Source: Labilibacter sediminis (GTDB lineage: Bacteria > Bacteroidota > Bacteroidia > Bacteroidales > Marinilabiliaceae). From it: 64,000 nt of DNA. Below, piece by piece: positions 29,564 to 39,567 of the stretch. The stretch spans positions 102,153 to 166,152 of the forward strand of contig NZ_VCHY01000011.1 of assembly GCF_005877885.1 (NCBI RefSeq), given 5' to 3'. Position numbers and translations under genes: made by a program. The notes under the pieces are model-generated. The model was not told where the DNA came from, did no database searches, and saw only the letters and a list, made by a program, of their open reading frames with translations. How positions within the stretch are numbered: the first letter of the stretch is position 1; each line of letters starts with the position of its first letter.

Positions 29564-29675
29564 CAAATCAATATGTGTACAAATCTTTAATTATTAGATG
29601 TCTGTTTTGTAAAAGTCATTGTTTCAGATTGTTATGTAGAATATTGTGCTTTTGTTGTTAAAAAAATATCAGTGT

Positions 29676-29691
29676 TGGCACATTGTATGAA
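29676..29691 (+). promoter_or_regulatory. Candidate sigma-54 promoter of nifH
   Basis: TGGCAC-N5-ATGAA matches the -24 element perfectly and the -12 element partly (TG kept, C replaced by A). It predicts a transcript start near 29702, 30 bases before the nifH ATG. Confidence 0.5.
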
Positions 29692-29719
29692 ATAAGGTAA
29701 ACCAAATAACAATCACTAA

Positions 29720-30556
<837 letters not shown>

Positions 30557-30798
30557 TTAGTTTTTGCAAGAAAGCAGCATATGCAATGTTATATTGTTTT
30601 TTAAATAGGCAATTCCAATGTAACCTTGCTGGTTTTGAAGAAACACAAAAGTCATAAAGTAACATATTTCTTCTTAGGTGTTTAATCATCATGCAGTTTT
30701 CTTGCAATCACTATGTGGTAGTAATCCCAATAAAAAGCTTATCCAATCAAAACCGTAATGGTTACCCAAATAAAATACAAATTTTAAAATCAAGAATT

Positions 30799-31125
30799 AT
30801 GTTAATGATAAATGCAATTGTTCGTCCAGAGAAATCAAGTAAAATACTGAAAGCTCTTTTTGAGGCGGGTTATATAGCTGTTACCAAAACGCCGGTAGTC
30901 GGTCGTGGTAAGCAGCGTGGTATTAAAATAGGAGATGTGACTTATGATGAGTTACCTAAAGAGAGTTTAATGATGGTAATAAAGGACGAGGATAAGGACT
31001 TTGCTGTTAATACAATTATGGAAGCAGCTCGTACCGAGCCTAAGGGGGCATTTGGTGACGGTAAAATATTTATCTCACCTGTTGAAGAAAGCTATACCAT
31101 AAGCAGAGGGACAAAAGAATTGTAA
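30799..31125 (+). CDS. nifI1: NifI1, PII-like regulator of nitrogenase
   Basis: The protein is 108-109 residues from the ATG at 30799. The open frame extends upstream to 30691, but that extension is not PII-like and NifI proteins begin (M)LMINAIVRPEK as here. PII blocks are visible: EALFEAGYIAVTKTPVVGRGKQRG, KIGDVTYDELPKESLMMVI and EPKGAFGDGKIFISPVEESYTI. NifI1 and NifI2 together bind NifDK and switch activity off when 2-oxoglutarate is low, as shown in methanogens. Their place between nifH and nifD marks the cluster as the methanogen/Clostridium/Chlorobium type. Confidence 0.93.
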   Translation: MLMINAIVRPEKSSKILKALFEAGYIAVTKTPVVGRGKQRGIKIGDVTYDELPKESLMMVIKDEDKDFAVNTIMEAARTEPKGAFGDGKIFISPVEESYTISRGTKEL

Positions 31126-31200
31126 ACCTGGATTTATTAGGTAACAGATAAATAATCGATTTATCATATACCTAACTGTCTGAAATTTAAAAGATAGCTT

Positions 31201-31581
31201 ATGAAATGTGTAATGGCAATTATCAAGATAGATAAAATGAATAAAACCAAGCGAGCACTTATGGCAGCTGGTTTTTCATCGATGACCGCCGGAGGTAAAG
31301 TGTTTGGTAGAGGCAAAGGTCTTTGGGACGCCAAAGTATTAGAAGGTGTAAAAGCCGGATCGCCCGAAGCAATGGAACATTTAGGTAAGGAACCAAGACT
31401 ACGTCCTCAGCGAGTAATTCAAATGGTTATACCTGATAAAAAGGTAACAGAATGTGTAGAAACAATCATTGAGGCCAATAGGACAGATTCTCCAGGTGAT
31501 GGGAAAATATTTGTACTACCAATGAGTGAAGCCATTCGGGTACGAACAGGTGAGCATGGTGATGAAGTGTTAGATATTTAA
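31201..31581 (+). CDS. nifI2: NifI2, PII-like regulator of nitrogenase
   Basis: The 126-residue PII-family protein starts KCVMAIIKIDKMNKTKRALMAAGFSSMTAGGKVFGRGKG and has the longer T-loop (AKVLEGVKAGSPEAMEHLGKEPRL) that distinguishes NifI2 from NifI1, then VIQMVIPD and DSPGDGKIFVLPMSEAIRVRTGE. It should act with NifI1 in 2-oxoglutarate-dependent inhibition of NifDK. nifD begins within a dozen bases of its stop codon, implying coupled translation. Confidence 0.93.
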   Translation: MKCVMAIIKIDKMNKTKRALMAAGFSSMTAGGKVFGRGKGLWDAKVLEGVKAGSPEAMEHLGKEPRLRPQRVIQMVIPDKKVTECVETIIEANRTDSPGDGKIFVLPMSEAIRVRTGEHGDEVLDI

Positions 31582-31592
31582 ACTTGAAAGCG

Positions 31593-33224
31593 ATGGTGAA
31601 AAAGAAAGATTTAAGCAATGGGTTGCCTGATCCAACTCCCTTAGTGGAGGAGATTTTGGCCAAGTACCCTACAAAAATAGCCAAGAAACGTAAGAAGTCA
31701 ATGTTGGCAAATGATCCTAATGAAGATCAGGAAATTCAAGCAAATGTAAGAACCATACCTGGGATTATTACTCAAAGAGGTTGTACGTATGCGGGTTGTA
31801 AAGGGGTGGTTTTAGGACCAACCCGAGATATTATAAACTTGGTACACGGACCTATCGGTTGTAGCTTTTACGCCTGGCTAACTCGTCGTAACCAAACGCA
31901 CGCCGAGGAGGGTGAGGATAACTTTATCCCTTACTCATTTTCAACTGATATGCAAGATGAAAATATTGTGTTTGGTGGCGAGGCTAAACTAAAAGATGCC
32001 ATACGCGAAGCTATGACCCTTTTCAATCCTAAAGCGATTGGTATCTTCTCTACTTGTCCAGTTGGATTAATTGGTGATGATGTACATGCAGTGGCTCGCG
32101 AAATGAAAGCAGAAACCGGTATCAATATTTTTGGTTTTAGTTGTGAAGGATACCGTGGAGTATCTCAGTCAGCAGGTCACCATATTGCAAACAACGGGGT
32201 GTTTAAGCACGTGGTTGGGTTAAACGACCGTGAACGCAGTGGTAAATATCAAATTAACCTTTTGGGTGAATATAATATTGGTGGTGATGCCTTTGAGCTT
32301 GAGCGTTTATTCGAAGAAGCAGGTATTACACTACTTTCTACTTTTAGTGGTAACTCTACCATCAAAAGTATGGAATACTCACATACGGCTGATTTCAATC
32401 TTGTGATGTGTCACCGCTCAATCAACTATATCGCTGAAATGATGGAGGTGAAATATGGTATTCCCTGGACTAAGGTAAACTTTATTGGAGCCGACTCCTC
32501 AGCTAAAGCCTTACGTAAAGTCGCTGATTTTTATGATGATCCTGAGTTGACTGCCAAAGTTGAAGAGATTATCGCTCGTGAAATGAAGAAAGTGAAAAAG
32601 GTGATTGATGCCATCAAACCAAAAACAGAAGGTAAAACGGCCATGATGTTTGTTGGAGGATCAAGAGCTCATCATTATCAAGATTTATTTAAAGAGCTGG
32701 GTGTTACAACGGTTTCTGCGGGTTATGAGTTTGCCCACCGCGATGATTACGAAGGACGTAAAGTGATTCCTAATATTAAAATTGATGCTGATTCTCGTAA
32801 TATTGAAGAGATTGAGGTTAAGAAAGATGAAGCTTTATTTCGTGATGACCTGGTAGCGAAGAAAGCTGAAAAAGAAAAAGCTGGTTACGCTTTTAGTGAT
32901 TACGAAGGGATGATGCCTGAGATGGATAAAAATTCATTGGTATTAGATGATGTGAATCACTGGGAAACAGAAAAGCTGATCGAATTCTATAAGCCAGATG
33001 TTTTTTGTGCAGGTATTAAAGAAAAATATGTGGTTCAGAAACTTGGGGTGCCATTGAAGCAGTTGCACAGTTACGATTATGGCGGACCATATGCCGGTTT
33101 TGAAGGAGCCATTAATTTTTACAAAGAGATGGACCGCATGCTTGGAACTTCAATTTGGAAACTTGTAGATGCTCCTTGGAAAGCGGAGCCGGAGATTGTT
33201 GGAAGTTTTACCATTAATGAATAA
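31593..33224 (+). CDS. nifD: Nitrogenase molybdenum-iron protein alpha chain
   Basis: The protein is about 543 residues from the ATG; a TTG three codons upstream is the alternative start. P-cluster Cys regions are present (QRGCTYAGCKG, HGPIGCSFYAW, FSTCPVGLIGDD). The FeMo-cofactor ligands are present as Cys in MCHRSINYIAEMM and His in LHSYDYGGPYAGFEG, with the homocitrate-side residues in GVSQSAGHHIAN. The Mo type is supported by nifE/N/B/V and modABC nearby and the absence of any delta-subunit gene. Sequence style matches group II/III NifD, not the proteobacterial type. Confidence 0.97.
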   Translation: MVKKKDLSNGLPDPTPLVEEILAKYPTKIAKKRKKSMLANDPNEDQEIQANVRTIPGIITQRGCTYAGCKGVVLGPTRDIINLVHGPIGCSFYAWLTRRNQTHAEEGEDNFIPYSFSTDMQDENIVFGGEAKLKDAIREAMTLFNPKAIGIFSTCPVGLIGDDVHAVAREMKAETGINIFGFSCEGYRGVSQSAGHHIANNGVFKHVVGLNDRERSGKYQINLLGEYNIGGDAFELERLFEEAGITLLSTFSGNSTIKSMEYSHTADFNLVMCHRSINYIAEMMEVKYGIPWTKVNFIGADSSAKALRKVADFYDDPELTAKVEEIIAREMKKVKKVIDAIKPKTEGKTAMMFVGGSRAHHYQDLFKELGVTTVSAGYEFAHRDDYEGRKVIPNIKIDADSRNIEEIEVKKDEALFRDDLVAKKAEKEKAGYAFSDYEGMMPEMDKNSLVLDDVNHWETEKLIEFYKPDVFCAGIKEKYVVQKLGVPLKQLHSYDYGGPYAGFEGAINFYKEMDRMLGTSIWKLVDAPWKAEPEIVGSFTINE

Positions 33225-33230
33225 AGGAGG
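33224..33230 (+). promoter_or_regulatory. Strong Shine-Dalgarno sequence before nifK
   Basis: AAGGAGG overlaps the last base of the nifD stop and lies 8 bases before the nifK ATG. Good Shine-Dalgarno sites are rare in Bacteroidota and absent before most genes here. It may balance NifK with NifD, or reflect transfer of the operon from another phylum. Confidence 0.6.
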
Positions 33231-33238
33231 ATAGCCAT

Positions 33239-34621
33239 ATGTTATTACGTCATACAACAGATAAAGTATTAGAGAGAAAAGCGTTAACGGTTAACCCCGC
33301 TAAAACGTGTCAGCCCGTAGGGGCAATGTATGCAGCACTTGGTGTGCATGGGTGTTTACCGCATAGCCATGGGTCTCAAGGCTGTTGTTCCTACCATAGG
33401 AGTGCATTAACGCGTCATTATAAAGAGCCGGTAATGGCTGCAACGAGTTCTTTTACCGAAGGCTCTTCCGTATTTGGAGGACAAGCAAATTTATTACAAG
33501 GGATTACTACAATATTCAAGGTATATGAGCCGGATATTATCGCAGTACATTCAACTTGTTTATCAGAAACCATCGGTGATGACCTAGGACAAATAGTAGC
33601 TAAAGCACGTGCTGAAGGAAAAGTTCCTGAAGGAAAACATGTGATTCAGGCCCCTACTCCAAGTTATGTGGGTAGTCATGTTACAGGTTATGCCAATATG
33701 TTGGAAGGTATTGTAAAGTATTTTGCCAACAAAACAGATAAGTTGGTCAACCAAATTAACTTATTGTCGGGTTGGGTGGAGCCTTCAGATATGCGTGAGC
33801 TAAAGCGTATGATGAAAATGATGAAGGTCAACAATGTTCTTCTTCCTGATACATCAGATGTACTTGATACACCAATGACAGGGAAATATGAGATGTATCC
33901 TAAAGGAGGAACAACTATTCCTGAGATTGTAAGTATGGGAGATAGTCTTCATACTCTTGCATTGGGAGAGTGGGCTACTGATAAAGCAGCTAAGGCACTT
34001 GATAATCAGTGTAAGGTGAATTTTACCATTGAGGATTTACCAATTGGATTACAAGCAACAGACCGCTTTATTTCTACACTTTCAAAAGTTGCAGGAGTTT
34101 CCGTTGTTGAAGAAATTAACGATGAGCGCGGTCGCTTAGTAGATTTGATTACCGATATGCACCAATACTTCTATGGTAAGCGAGTTGCTTTGTTTGGTGA
34201 TCCTGATCAATTAATTCCATTAACAGAGTTCTTACTCGATTTAGATATGAAGCCTGTTTATATCGTATCAGGTACACCAGGTAAGGCTTTTGAAAAGCGT
34301 ATGTCAAGTCTTTTATCAGAACGTTGTCCTGAAGCTAAATTTAAAAACGGCCCTTCTGCCGATACTTTCCTAATGCACCAATGGATTAAAGAAGAAGGCG
34401 TTGATTTAATTATAGGAAACACTTATGGCAAGTATATTGCCAGGGACGAGAAAACTCCTTTCGTAAGAATGGGATTTCCTATCATTGACCGAGTAGGGCA
34501 TAGTTATTTCTCTACATTGGGTTACATGGGAGGAATTCGAATCCTCGAAAAAATATTATCCGCTGTTATGGATCATGAGGATGCTACCTGTGCCGAAGAA
34601 AAATTTGAACTAGTTATGTAA
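33239..34621 (+). CDS. nifK: Nitrogenase molybdenum-iron protein beta chain
   Basis: The 460-residue protein has the P-cluster cysteines in KTCQPVGAMYAALGVHGCLPHSHGSQGCCSYHRS, then FTEGSSVFGGQANLLQGI and STCLSETIGDDL. It lacks the ~50-residue N-terminal extension of proteobacterial NifK, as is usual for group II/III enzymes. It pairs with NifD in the alpha2-beta2 protein. It is followed by a hairpin and a 317-bp spacer before nifE. Confidence 0.97.
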   Translation: MLLRHTTDKVLERKALTVNPAKTCQPVGAMYAALGVHGCLPHSHGSQGCCSYHRSALTRHYKEPVMAATSSFTEGSSVFGGQANLLQGITTIFKVYEPDIIAVHSTCLSETIGDDLGQIVAKARAEGKVPEGKHVIQAPTPSYVGSHVTGYANMLEGIVKYFANKTDKLVNQINLLSGWVEPSDMRELKRMMKMMKVNNVLLPDTSDVLDTPMTGKYEMYPKGGTTIPEIVSMGDSLHTLALGEWATDKAAKALDNQCKVNFTIEDLPIGLQATDRFISTLSKVAGVSVVEEINDERGRLVDLITDMHQYFYGKRVALFGDPDQLIPLTEFLLDLDMKPVYIVSGTPGKAFEKRMSSLLSERCPEAKFKNGPSADTFLMHQWIKEEGVDLIIGNTYGKYIARDEKTPFVRMGFPIIDRVGHSYFSTLGYMGGIRILEKILSAVMDHEDATCAEEKFELVM

Positions 34622-34624
34622 TAG

Positions 34625-34700
34625 ATATATAAAGGAGGTGTGGGTTGTGTTTGCCAATATGATAATTAGAGTTATTTTTTATTCACATCTCCTTATATAT
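34625..34700 (+). terminator. Hairpin between nifK and nifE
   Basis: ATATATAAAGGAGGTGTG pairs with CACATCTCCTTATATAT over about 16 bp around a 41-base loop, followed by TTTCC. The large loop and weak T run make partial termination or mRNA end protection as likely as full termination. A Shine-Dalgarno-like AAGGAGGTG is buried in the left arm without an open frame after it. Confidence 0.45.
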
Positions 34701-34804
34701 TTTCCTTCAATTACTATTAATCAGTAGGTTTTCGGAAACTTCAAGAAAGTAAAGGAAAGCCACAAAATAAGAGATTGTTTCACATTTAGCAAGCTCTTTT
34801 TGAA

Positions 34805-34820
34805 TGGAATCCTTAGTGCA
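34805..34820 (+). promoter_or_regulatory. Candidate sigma-54 promoter upstream of nifE
   Basis: TGGAATCCTTAGTGCA has the invariant GG and GC of a sigma-54 promoter at exactly the required 10-base spacing. A transcript start near 34831 would give a leader of about 108 bases before nifE. It would make nifENB-fdx-nifV a second NifA-driven unit. Confidence 0.4.
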
Positions 34821-34938
34821 AAAGATAAATAGTTTAGTGGCTTTAAGAGTAATGTTTAATCTGATATATACCAAATATTGAGCACTATACATTACGGCCT
34901 ATGCACTTTATAAAAGTAATCTCAATTAAGACGACGAC

Positions 34939-36270
34939 ATGGAGAGATTAATAAAAGAAAGAATAACCCAAATACATACAGTAGGAGAATCCGCTAATGA
35001 GTTAAACTGTGATACTAAAAGTACAGCAGGTAGCGTTAGTCAAAGAGCATGTGTATTTTGTGGGTCAAGGGTTGTGCTCTACCCAATTGCAGATGCTTTA
35101 CATCTTATACATGGTCCCATTGGTTGTGCTGCTTATACCTGGGATATCAGAGGGGCGCTTTCTTCAGGGCCTCAACTGCACCGTTTGAGTTTTTCAACCG
35201 ATTTAAGAGAGAAAGATGTTGTATTTGGAGGTGAACCAAAACTTTACAAAGCCCTCACCGAACTGATAGAAGCCTATAAACCCAAAGCAGCCTTTATATA
35301 TTCAACATGTATTGTAGGCGTTATTGGCGATGATGTTGAAGCAATAGCCCGCCGTGTTTCAAAAGAGCAAGAGATTCAGGTCTTACCTGTAATGTCAGAA
35401 GGTTTTAAAGGAACCAAAAAAGATGGTTACAAAGCCGCATGTGATGCGCTTTCAATGTTGGTTGGTACTGATGATACATACCAGGCACCGGAGTTTAGTA
35501 TAAATATTTTGGGTGATTTTAATCTGGCCGGAGAGTTATGGATGCTCCAGGATTACTATAAGCGTATTGGCGTAAATATTATTACCTGCTTAACAGGAGA
35601 TGGTAGAGTTGATGAAATCCGTAAAGCACACAAAGCTTCTTTAAATGTAGTGCAATGTTCAGGTTCCATGATGCATCTGGCCAAAGAAATGAAGGAGAAA
35701 TATGGCATCCCATATAAAAAGGTATCTTATTTTGGAATAGAAGATATGGCAGAGGCTTTGTATGATGTGGCAACCTTCTTTAAAAATGCTGAAATGCTTG
35801 ATAAAGCGCGTCAGTTGGTATCAAAAGAAGTGAATGATTTATTGCCGGCCTTAGCGCCATTCCGTGAAAAGTTACAAGGAAAAAAAGCAGCCATCTATGT
35901 AGGAGGAGCATTTAAGGCCATTAGTTTGGTGAAAGCTCTGCGCTTAATAGGCATGGAGACAGCCGTTGTGGGATCTCAAACCGGAAATAAAGACGATTAC
36001 GATTTACTTAAAAAACTATGTGATGAGGGTACTATTATGGTGGATGATTCTAACCCAAACGAACTCTCTGAATTTGTAAAAGAAAAAGGGGTTGACCTTT
36101 TTATTGGAGGAGTTAAAGAACGTCCCATAGCCTATAAGTTAGGGATAGGATTTTGCGATCATAACCATGAGCGTAAGGAGGCTCTAGCTGGCTTCGAAGG
36201 GATGCTCAATTTTGCAAAGGAAGTGAATGCTTCAGTTAATAGCCCTGTTTGGAAGTTTTTTAAAAGATAA
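34939..36270 (+). CDS. nifE: FeMo-cofactor scaffold protein NifE
   Basis: The 443-residue NifD-like protein has SQRACVFCGSRVVLYPIADALHLIHGPIGCAAYTWDIRG, STCIVGVIGDDVEAIARR and a C-terminal CDHNHERKEALAGFEGMLNFAKEV. The NifE-specific GALSSGPQLHR replaces the catalytic NifD context. With NifN it forms the platform on which the NifB-made precursor becomes FeMo-cofactor. It begins the second half of the nif cluster after the 317-bp spacer. Confidence 0.95.
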   Translation: MERLIKERITQIHTVGESANELNCDTKSTAGSVSQRACVFCGSRVVLYPIADALHLIHGPIGCAAYTWDIRGALSSGPQLHRLSFSTDLREKDVVFGGEPKLYKALTELIEAYKPKAAFIYSTCIVGVIGDDVEAIARRVSKEQEIQVLPVMSEGFKGTKKDGYKAACDALSMLVGTDDTYQAPEFSINILGDFNLAGELWMLQDYYKRIGVNIITCLTGDGRVDEIRKAHKASLNVVQCSGSMMHLAKEMKEKYGIPYKKVSYFGIEDMAEALYDVATFFKNAEMLDKARQLVSKEVNDLLPALAPFREKLQGKKAAIYVGGAFKAISLVKALRLIGMETAVVGSQTGNKDDYDLLKKLCDEGTIMVDDSNPNELSEFVKEKGVDLFIGGVKERPIAYKLGIGFCDHNHERKEALAGFEGMLNFAKEVNASVNSPVWKFFKR

Positions 36271-36308
36271 GTCTGGAGGTTAATTGCTCATTAAAACGGA
36301 TAAATACC

Positions 36309-37697
36309 ATGGATAAGATACCAACATTAAAAGATATACGCCCCTTTGTCTCAACACGAAATGCATGTAAGTTATGTGCACCACTGGGAGCAAGCGTGGC
36401 ACTCAAAGGAATTGAAGGTTGTGTTCCGGTCATTCACGGATCTCAAGGTTGTGCCACATATATACGCCGTTATATGATTAGCCATTATAAAGAGCCAGTG
36501 GATATCGCCTCATCTAATTTTAGTGAAGAGAGTACCATTTTTGGTGGCGAAGAAAATTTAAAAATAGCCTTAGAAAATGTAATAGGACAATATAAACCCA
36601 AGGCTGTAGGAATTGCCACTACTTGTTTAAGTGAAACCATTGGCGAAGATGTAGAGATGCAGCTGATGCAATTGCGCGACCTGGCAAAGGCAAAAGGATG
36701 GCCTGAGTTATTTACTGTCTCAACACCCAGTTACCAGGGAACACATATGGATGGCTTTAATGCAACTGTACTTGGGGTTGTAAAACATTTCTCAAGTAAA
36801 ACGGAACCGGTAGAGCGTGTGAATTTGTTTCCGGGGTTTGTGTCACCTGCAGATATACGCCAGTTGAAAGAAATAATGGTGGATTATGGGATTCAAGCCA
36901 CTGTAGTGCCTGATTATTCGGATGCCCTTGATAATCCAGTGTGGGATCAATATTACCGTATTCCCAAAGGAGGTACGCGTTTGGTCGATTTAAAAACCAT
37001 GGGAGGTGCTTTAGCTTCTGTGGAACTAGGAGCTTTTACAGCTGTTAGGCAAGGAGGAGGTGAAGAAAGTAGTTCTGCTGACTGGTTAGAAGATAAGTTT
37101 GAAGTAAAAAAATATCAATCAGTGCTTCCGATAGGAATAAGTCATACTGATGATTTTTTTGATAGCCTTACAAAAATTACGGGCAAAGAAATACCTGATA
37201 AATACCTGATGCAAAGGGGCCGATTGTTGGATTCATACGCTGATGGTCATAAATATATTTTTGGAAAAAAAGCAGTGGTGTACGGTGAAGAGGATCTGGT
37301 ATTGGCACTTTGTTCTTTTTTGGATGAAATAGGTGTTGAAGTTGTTATTGCAGCTTCCGGTGCGGATAGCGGACGACTAATGGAGCAACTTAAAATCCAC
37401 TGTCCTGTTCATGGTGAAAATATTAATGTTTTAAGCGATTCTGATTTTGAACAAATAGGAGAAATGAGTAAGCTGATAAATCCCGATTTCTTAATAGGTA
37501 ATAGTAAAGGGAATTATATAGCTACCAACCTGAATATTCCTTTGGTTCGTGTTGGTTTTCCAATACACGATCGTATTGGGGGGCAGCGTGTGAACCATTT
37601 GGGATATTTGGGTACTCAAGAACTTTTTGATCGTATCGCTAATGCAATGATCGAATACAAGCAGAATAATTCGCCCATCGGATATAAATATATGTAG
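36309..37697 (+). CDS. nifN: FeMo-cofactor scaffold protein NifN
   Basis: The 462-residue NifK-like protein has STRNACKLCAPLGASVALKGIEGCVPVIHGSQGCATYIRRY, SEESTIFGGEENLKIAL and a C-terminal PIHDRIGGQRVNHLGYLGTQELFD. It starts 38 bases after nifE, which it partners. There is no NifB or NifX fusion at its C-terminus. Confidence 0.95.
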   Translation: MDKIPTLKDIRPFVSTRNACKLCAPLGASVALKGIEGCVPVIHGSQGCATYIRRYMISHYKEPVDIASSNFSEESTIFGGEENLKIALENVIGQYKPKAVGIATTCLSETIGEDVEMQLMQLRDLAKAKGWPELFTVSTPSYQGTHMDGFNATVLGVVKHFSSKTEPVERVNLFPGFVSPADIRQLKEIMVDYGIQATVVPDYSDALDNPVWDQYYRIPKGGTRLVDLKTMGGALASVELGAFTAVRQGGGEESSSADWLEDKFEVKKYQSVLPIGISHTDDFFDSLTKITGKEIPDKYLMQRGRLLDSYADGHKYIFGKKAVVYGEEDLVLALCSFLDEIGVEVVIAASGADSGRLMEQLKIHCPVHGENINVLSDSDFEQIGEMSKLINPDFLIGNSKGNYIATNLNIPLVRVGFPIHDRIGGQRVNHLGYLGTQELFDRIANAMIEYKQNNSPIGYKYM

Positions 37698-37787
37698 AGA
37701 GAATTAATGTTACATGCCCGGAAAAAGTCAGCATAAGGCAGGGGTATAGGTTTAGCCTGATTTTATTAAATATTAAAAACGACGATT

Positions 37788-39047
37788 ATGAAAGATATTT
37801 CACAGCATCCATGCTTTAATAAAGAAGCTCATCACAAATATGCACGTGTACACTTGCCTGTAGCTCCTCAGTGTAATGTAAAGTGTAACTATTGCAACCG
37901 TAAGTTCGACTGTGTAAATGAAAGTCGTCCAGGTGTAACCAGTAATGTACTTAATCCAGAGCAGGCATTAAACTACCTAAAAAAATTGGTGAAGATAATG
38001 CCAGAGCTTAAAGTGGTGGGTATTGCCGGCCCGGGTGATCCATTTGCTAACCCGGGTCAAACCATGGAGACCCTACGTTTGGTTCGAAATGAGTTTCCTG
38101 AAATGTTGTTATGCATCTCTACCAATGGCCTCAATGTATTGCCGTATGTTGATGAATTAAAAGCGCTTGATGTAACTCATGTAACCATTACTCTGAATAG
38201 TTTACGGGCTGAAACTCTCGAGAAAATTTATGGATGGGTGCGTTACGAAAAGCGTGGTTATTTTGGGAAACAAGCAGGAGAGGTGTTGTTGGAAAGACAG
38301 ATGGAGGCCATTGATAAATTAAGAGATGCTGAAATAACTGTTAAAGTTAATAGTATAGTTATACCAGGTGTAAATGATGAGGAAATTTCTGAGGTAGCAG
38401 AATTTGCTGCTGGTAAAGGGGTCGATTTAATGAACACCATCCCATTGTTTCCTGTAAAGGATACACCGTTCGAAAATATCTCTGAACCGTCGTCGGAGTT
38501 TATGAAAGCGTTGCGCCGCAAGGTAGAAAATTTTTTACCCCCGATGTCTCATTGTGCTCGGTGCAGAGCCGATGCTGCAGGGTTGTTAGGAAAGGATTCT
38601 ACTGAAGCGGCTCAATTGCTCTCCGAAGCTGCTAAGATGAATGTAGAAACGGGAGAGGAGCGTCCATATGTAGCAGTAACGTCCAATGAGGGCATTCTGG
38701 TCAATCAGCATTTAGGTGAAGCTGATCGCATTCATGTTTTTAAGGAAACGCCAAATGGATATAAGTTAGTGAATGTGAGAGCTACTCCGGAAATGGGTAG
38801 TGGTGATAATCGATGGAAGGAAATGGCAGAATCATTAAGCGATTGTAGAGCCATTTTAGTAGGAGGTATTGGTCCAAAGCCATCGAAGATTCTGGCTCAT
38901 AGCGGGATGCAGATAGTGGAGATGAGTGGCATGATTGATCAAGGGTTGGATCATATATATAAAGGTGCTGAATTGCGCACCTTATGCAAAACCGACATGT
39001 TTAAATGTGGTACGGATTGCTCGGGTAAGGCAACCGGGTGTGGATGA
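37788..39047 (+). CDS. nifB: NifB, radical-SAM FeMo-cofactor precursor synthase with NifX-like tail
   Basis: The 419-residue protein has the radical-SAM cluster motif CNVKCNYCNRKFDC near residues 29-42, VVGIAGPGDPFANP and the MSHCARCRADAAGLLG metal-binding segment near 265-280. A NifX-like domain follows (about 290-395, VAVTSNEGILVNQHLGEADRIHVF). The last 20 residues are Cys-rich (CKTDMFKCGTDCSGKATGCG), an unusual tail that may bind metal. It makes NifB-co, the 8Fe-9S-C precursor. It lies between nifN and the ferredoxin gene. Confidence 0.96.
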   Translation: MKDISQHPCFNKEAHHKYARVHLPVAPQCNVKCNYCNRKFDCVNESRPGVTSNVLNPEQALNYLKKLVKIMPELKVVGIAGPGDPFANPGQTMETLRLVRNEFPEMLLCISTNGLNVLPYVDELKALDVTHVTITLNSLRAETLEKIYGWVRYEKRGYFGKQAGEVLLERQMEAIDKLRDAEITVKVNSIVIPGVNDEEISEVAEFAAGKGVDLMNTIPLFPVKDTPFENISEPSSEFMKALRRKVENFLPPMSHCARCRADAAGLLGKDSTEAAQLLSEAAKMNVETGEERPYVAVTSNEGILVNQHLGEADRIHVFKETPNGYKLVNVRATPEMGSGDNRWKEMAESLSDCRAILVGGIGPKPSKILAHSGMQIVEMSGMIDQGLDHIYKGAELRTLCKTDMFKCGTDCSGKATGCG

Positions 39048-39135
39048 TAAATGAATGTTGAGTGCCATATTGAAGGACCAACTGTGGTTAAGAACTGTTT
39101 TTTTGAAGAACCAATAAATATAAAACCTATCAAAA

Positions 39136-39441
39136 ATGAAAAAGCCAGATTTTCATATTCTCGTTTGTAACTCGTTTAGAATGTCGGGTGATGCACAAGG
39201 ATATTGTAACAAAAAAGGTGCTGTTGATATGATACAGTACTTAATGGAAGAAACTGCTGATCGCGGATTAGATGTAACGGTATCAACCACGGGATGCTTA
39301 AATGTGTGTTCGCAGGGGCCAATTATGGTTATACATCCCAACAACCTTTGGTATGGTGGTGTTACGCCAGATCGTATTGATGAGATACTTGATGCACTTG
39401 AAGAGGGTGAGGCTGTTGAGGAGTATTTGATTACAGATTAA
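39136..39441 (+). CDS. Thioredoxin-like 2Fe-2S ferredoxin
   Basis: The 101-residue protein has cysteines at residues 11, 24, 54 and 58 (VCNSF, GYCNKKG, TTGCLNVCSQGP), the spacing of thioredoxin-fold 2Fe-2S ferredoxins found in many nif clusters. It probably carries electrons for nitrogenase or cofactor assembly. It starts 88 bases after nifB and is followed by nifV in the same direction. Confidence 0.88.
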   Translation: MKKPDFHILVCNSFRMSGDAQGYCNKKGAVDMIQYLMEETADRGLDVTVSTTGCLNVCSQGPIMVIHPNNLWYGGVTPDRIDEILDALEEGEAVEEYLITD

Positions 39442-39567
39442 AGTATAAAAGGGTTAACTCATAGCTGTTGGTTTCTGGTTTATATGAATTAGGAACTAGT
39501 AGCTGTGAGCTATTCAATCGAATTCAAATTTATATCGAACTCAGGGAAGAACTAAAAAAATAAGCTT

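Noticed and set aside
31593..34621. Alternative (V- or Fe-only) nitrogenase
   Set aside because: There is no vnfG/anfG delta-subunit gene, and nifE, nifN, nifV and modABC are present. The NifD/NifK motifs fit the molybdenum type of group II/III.
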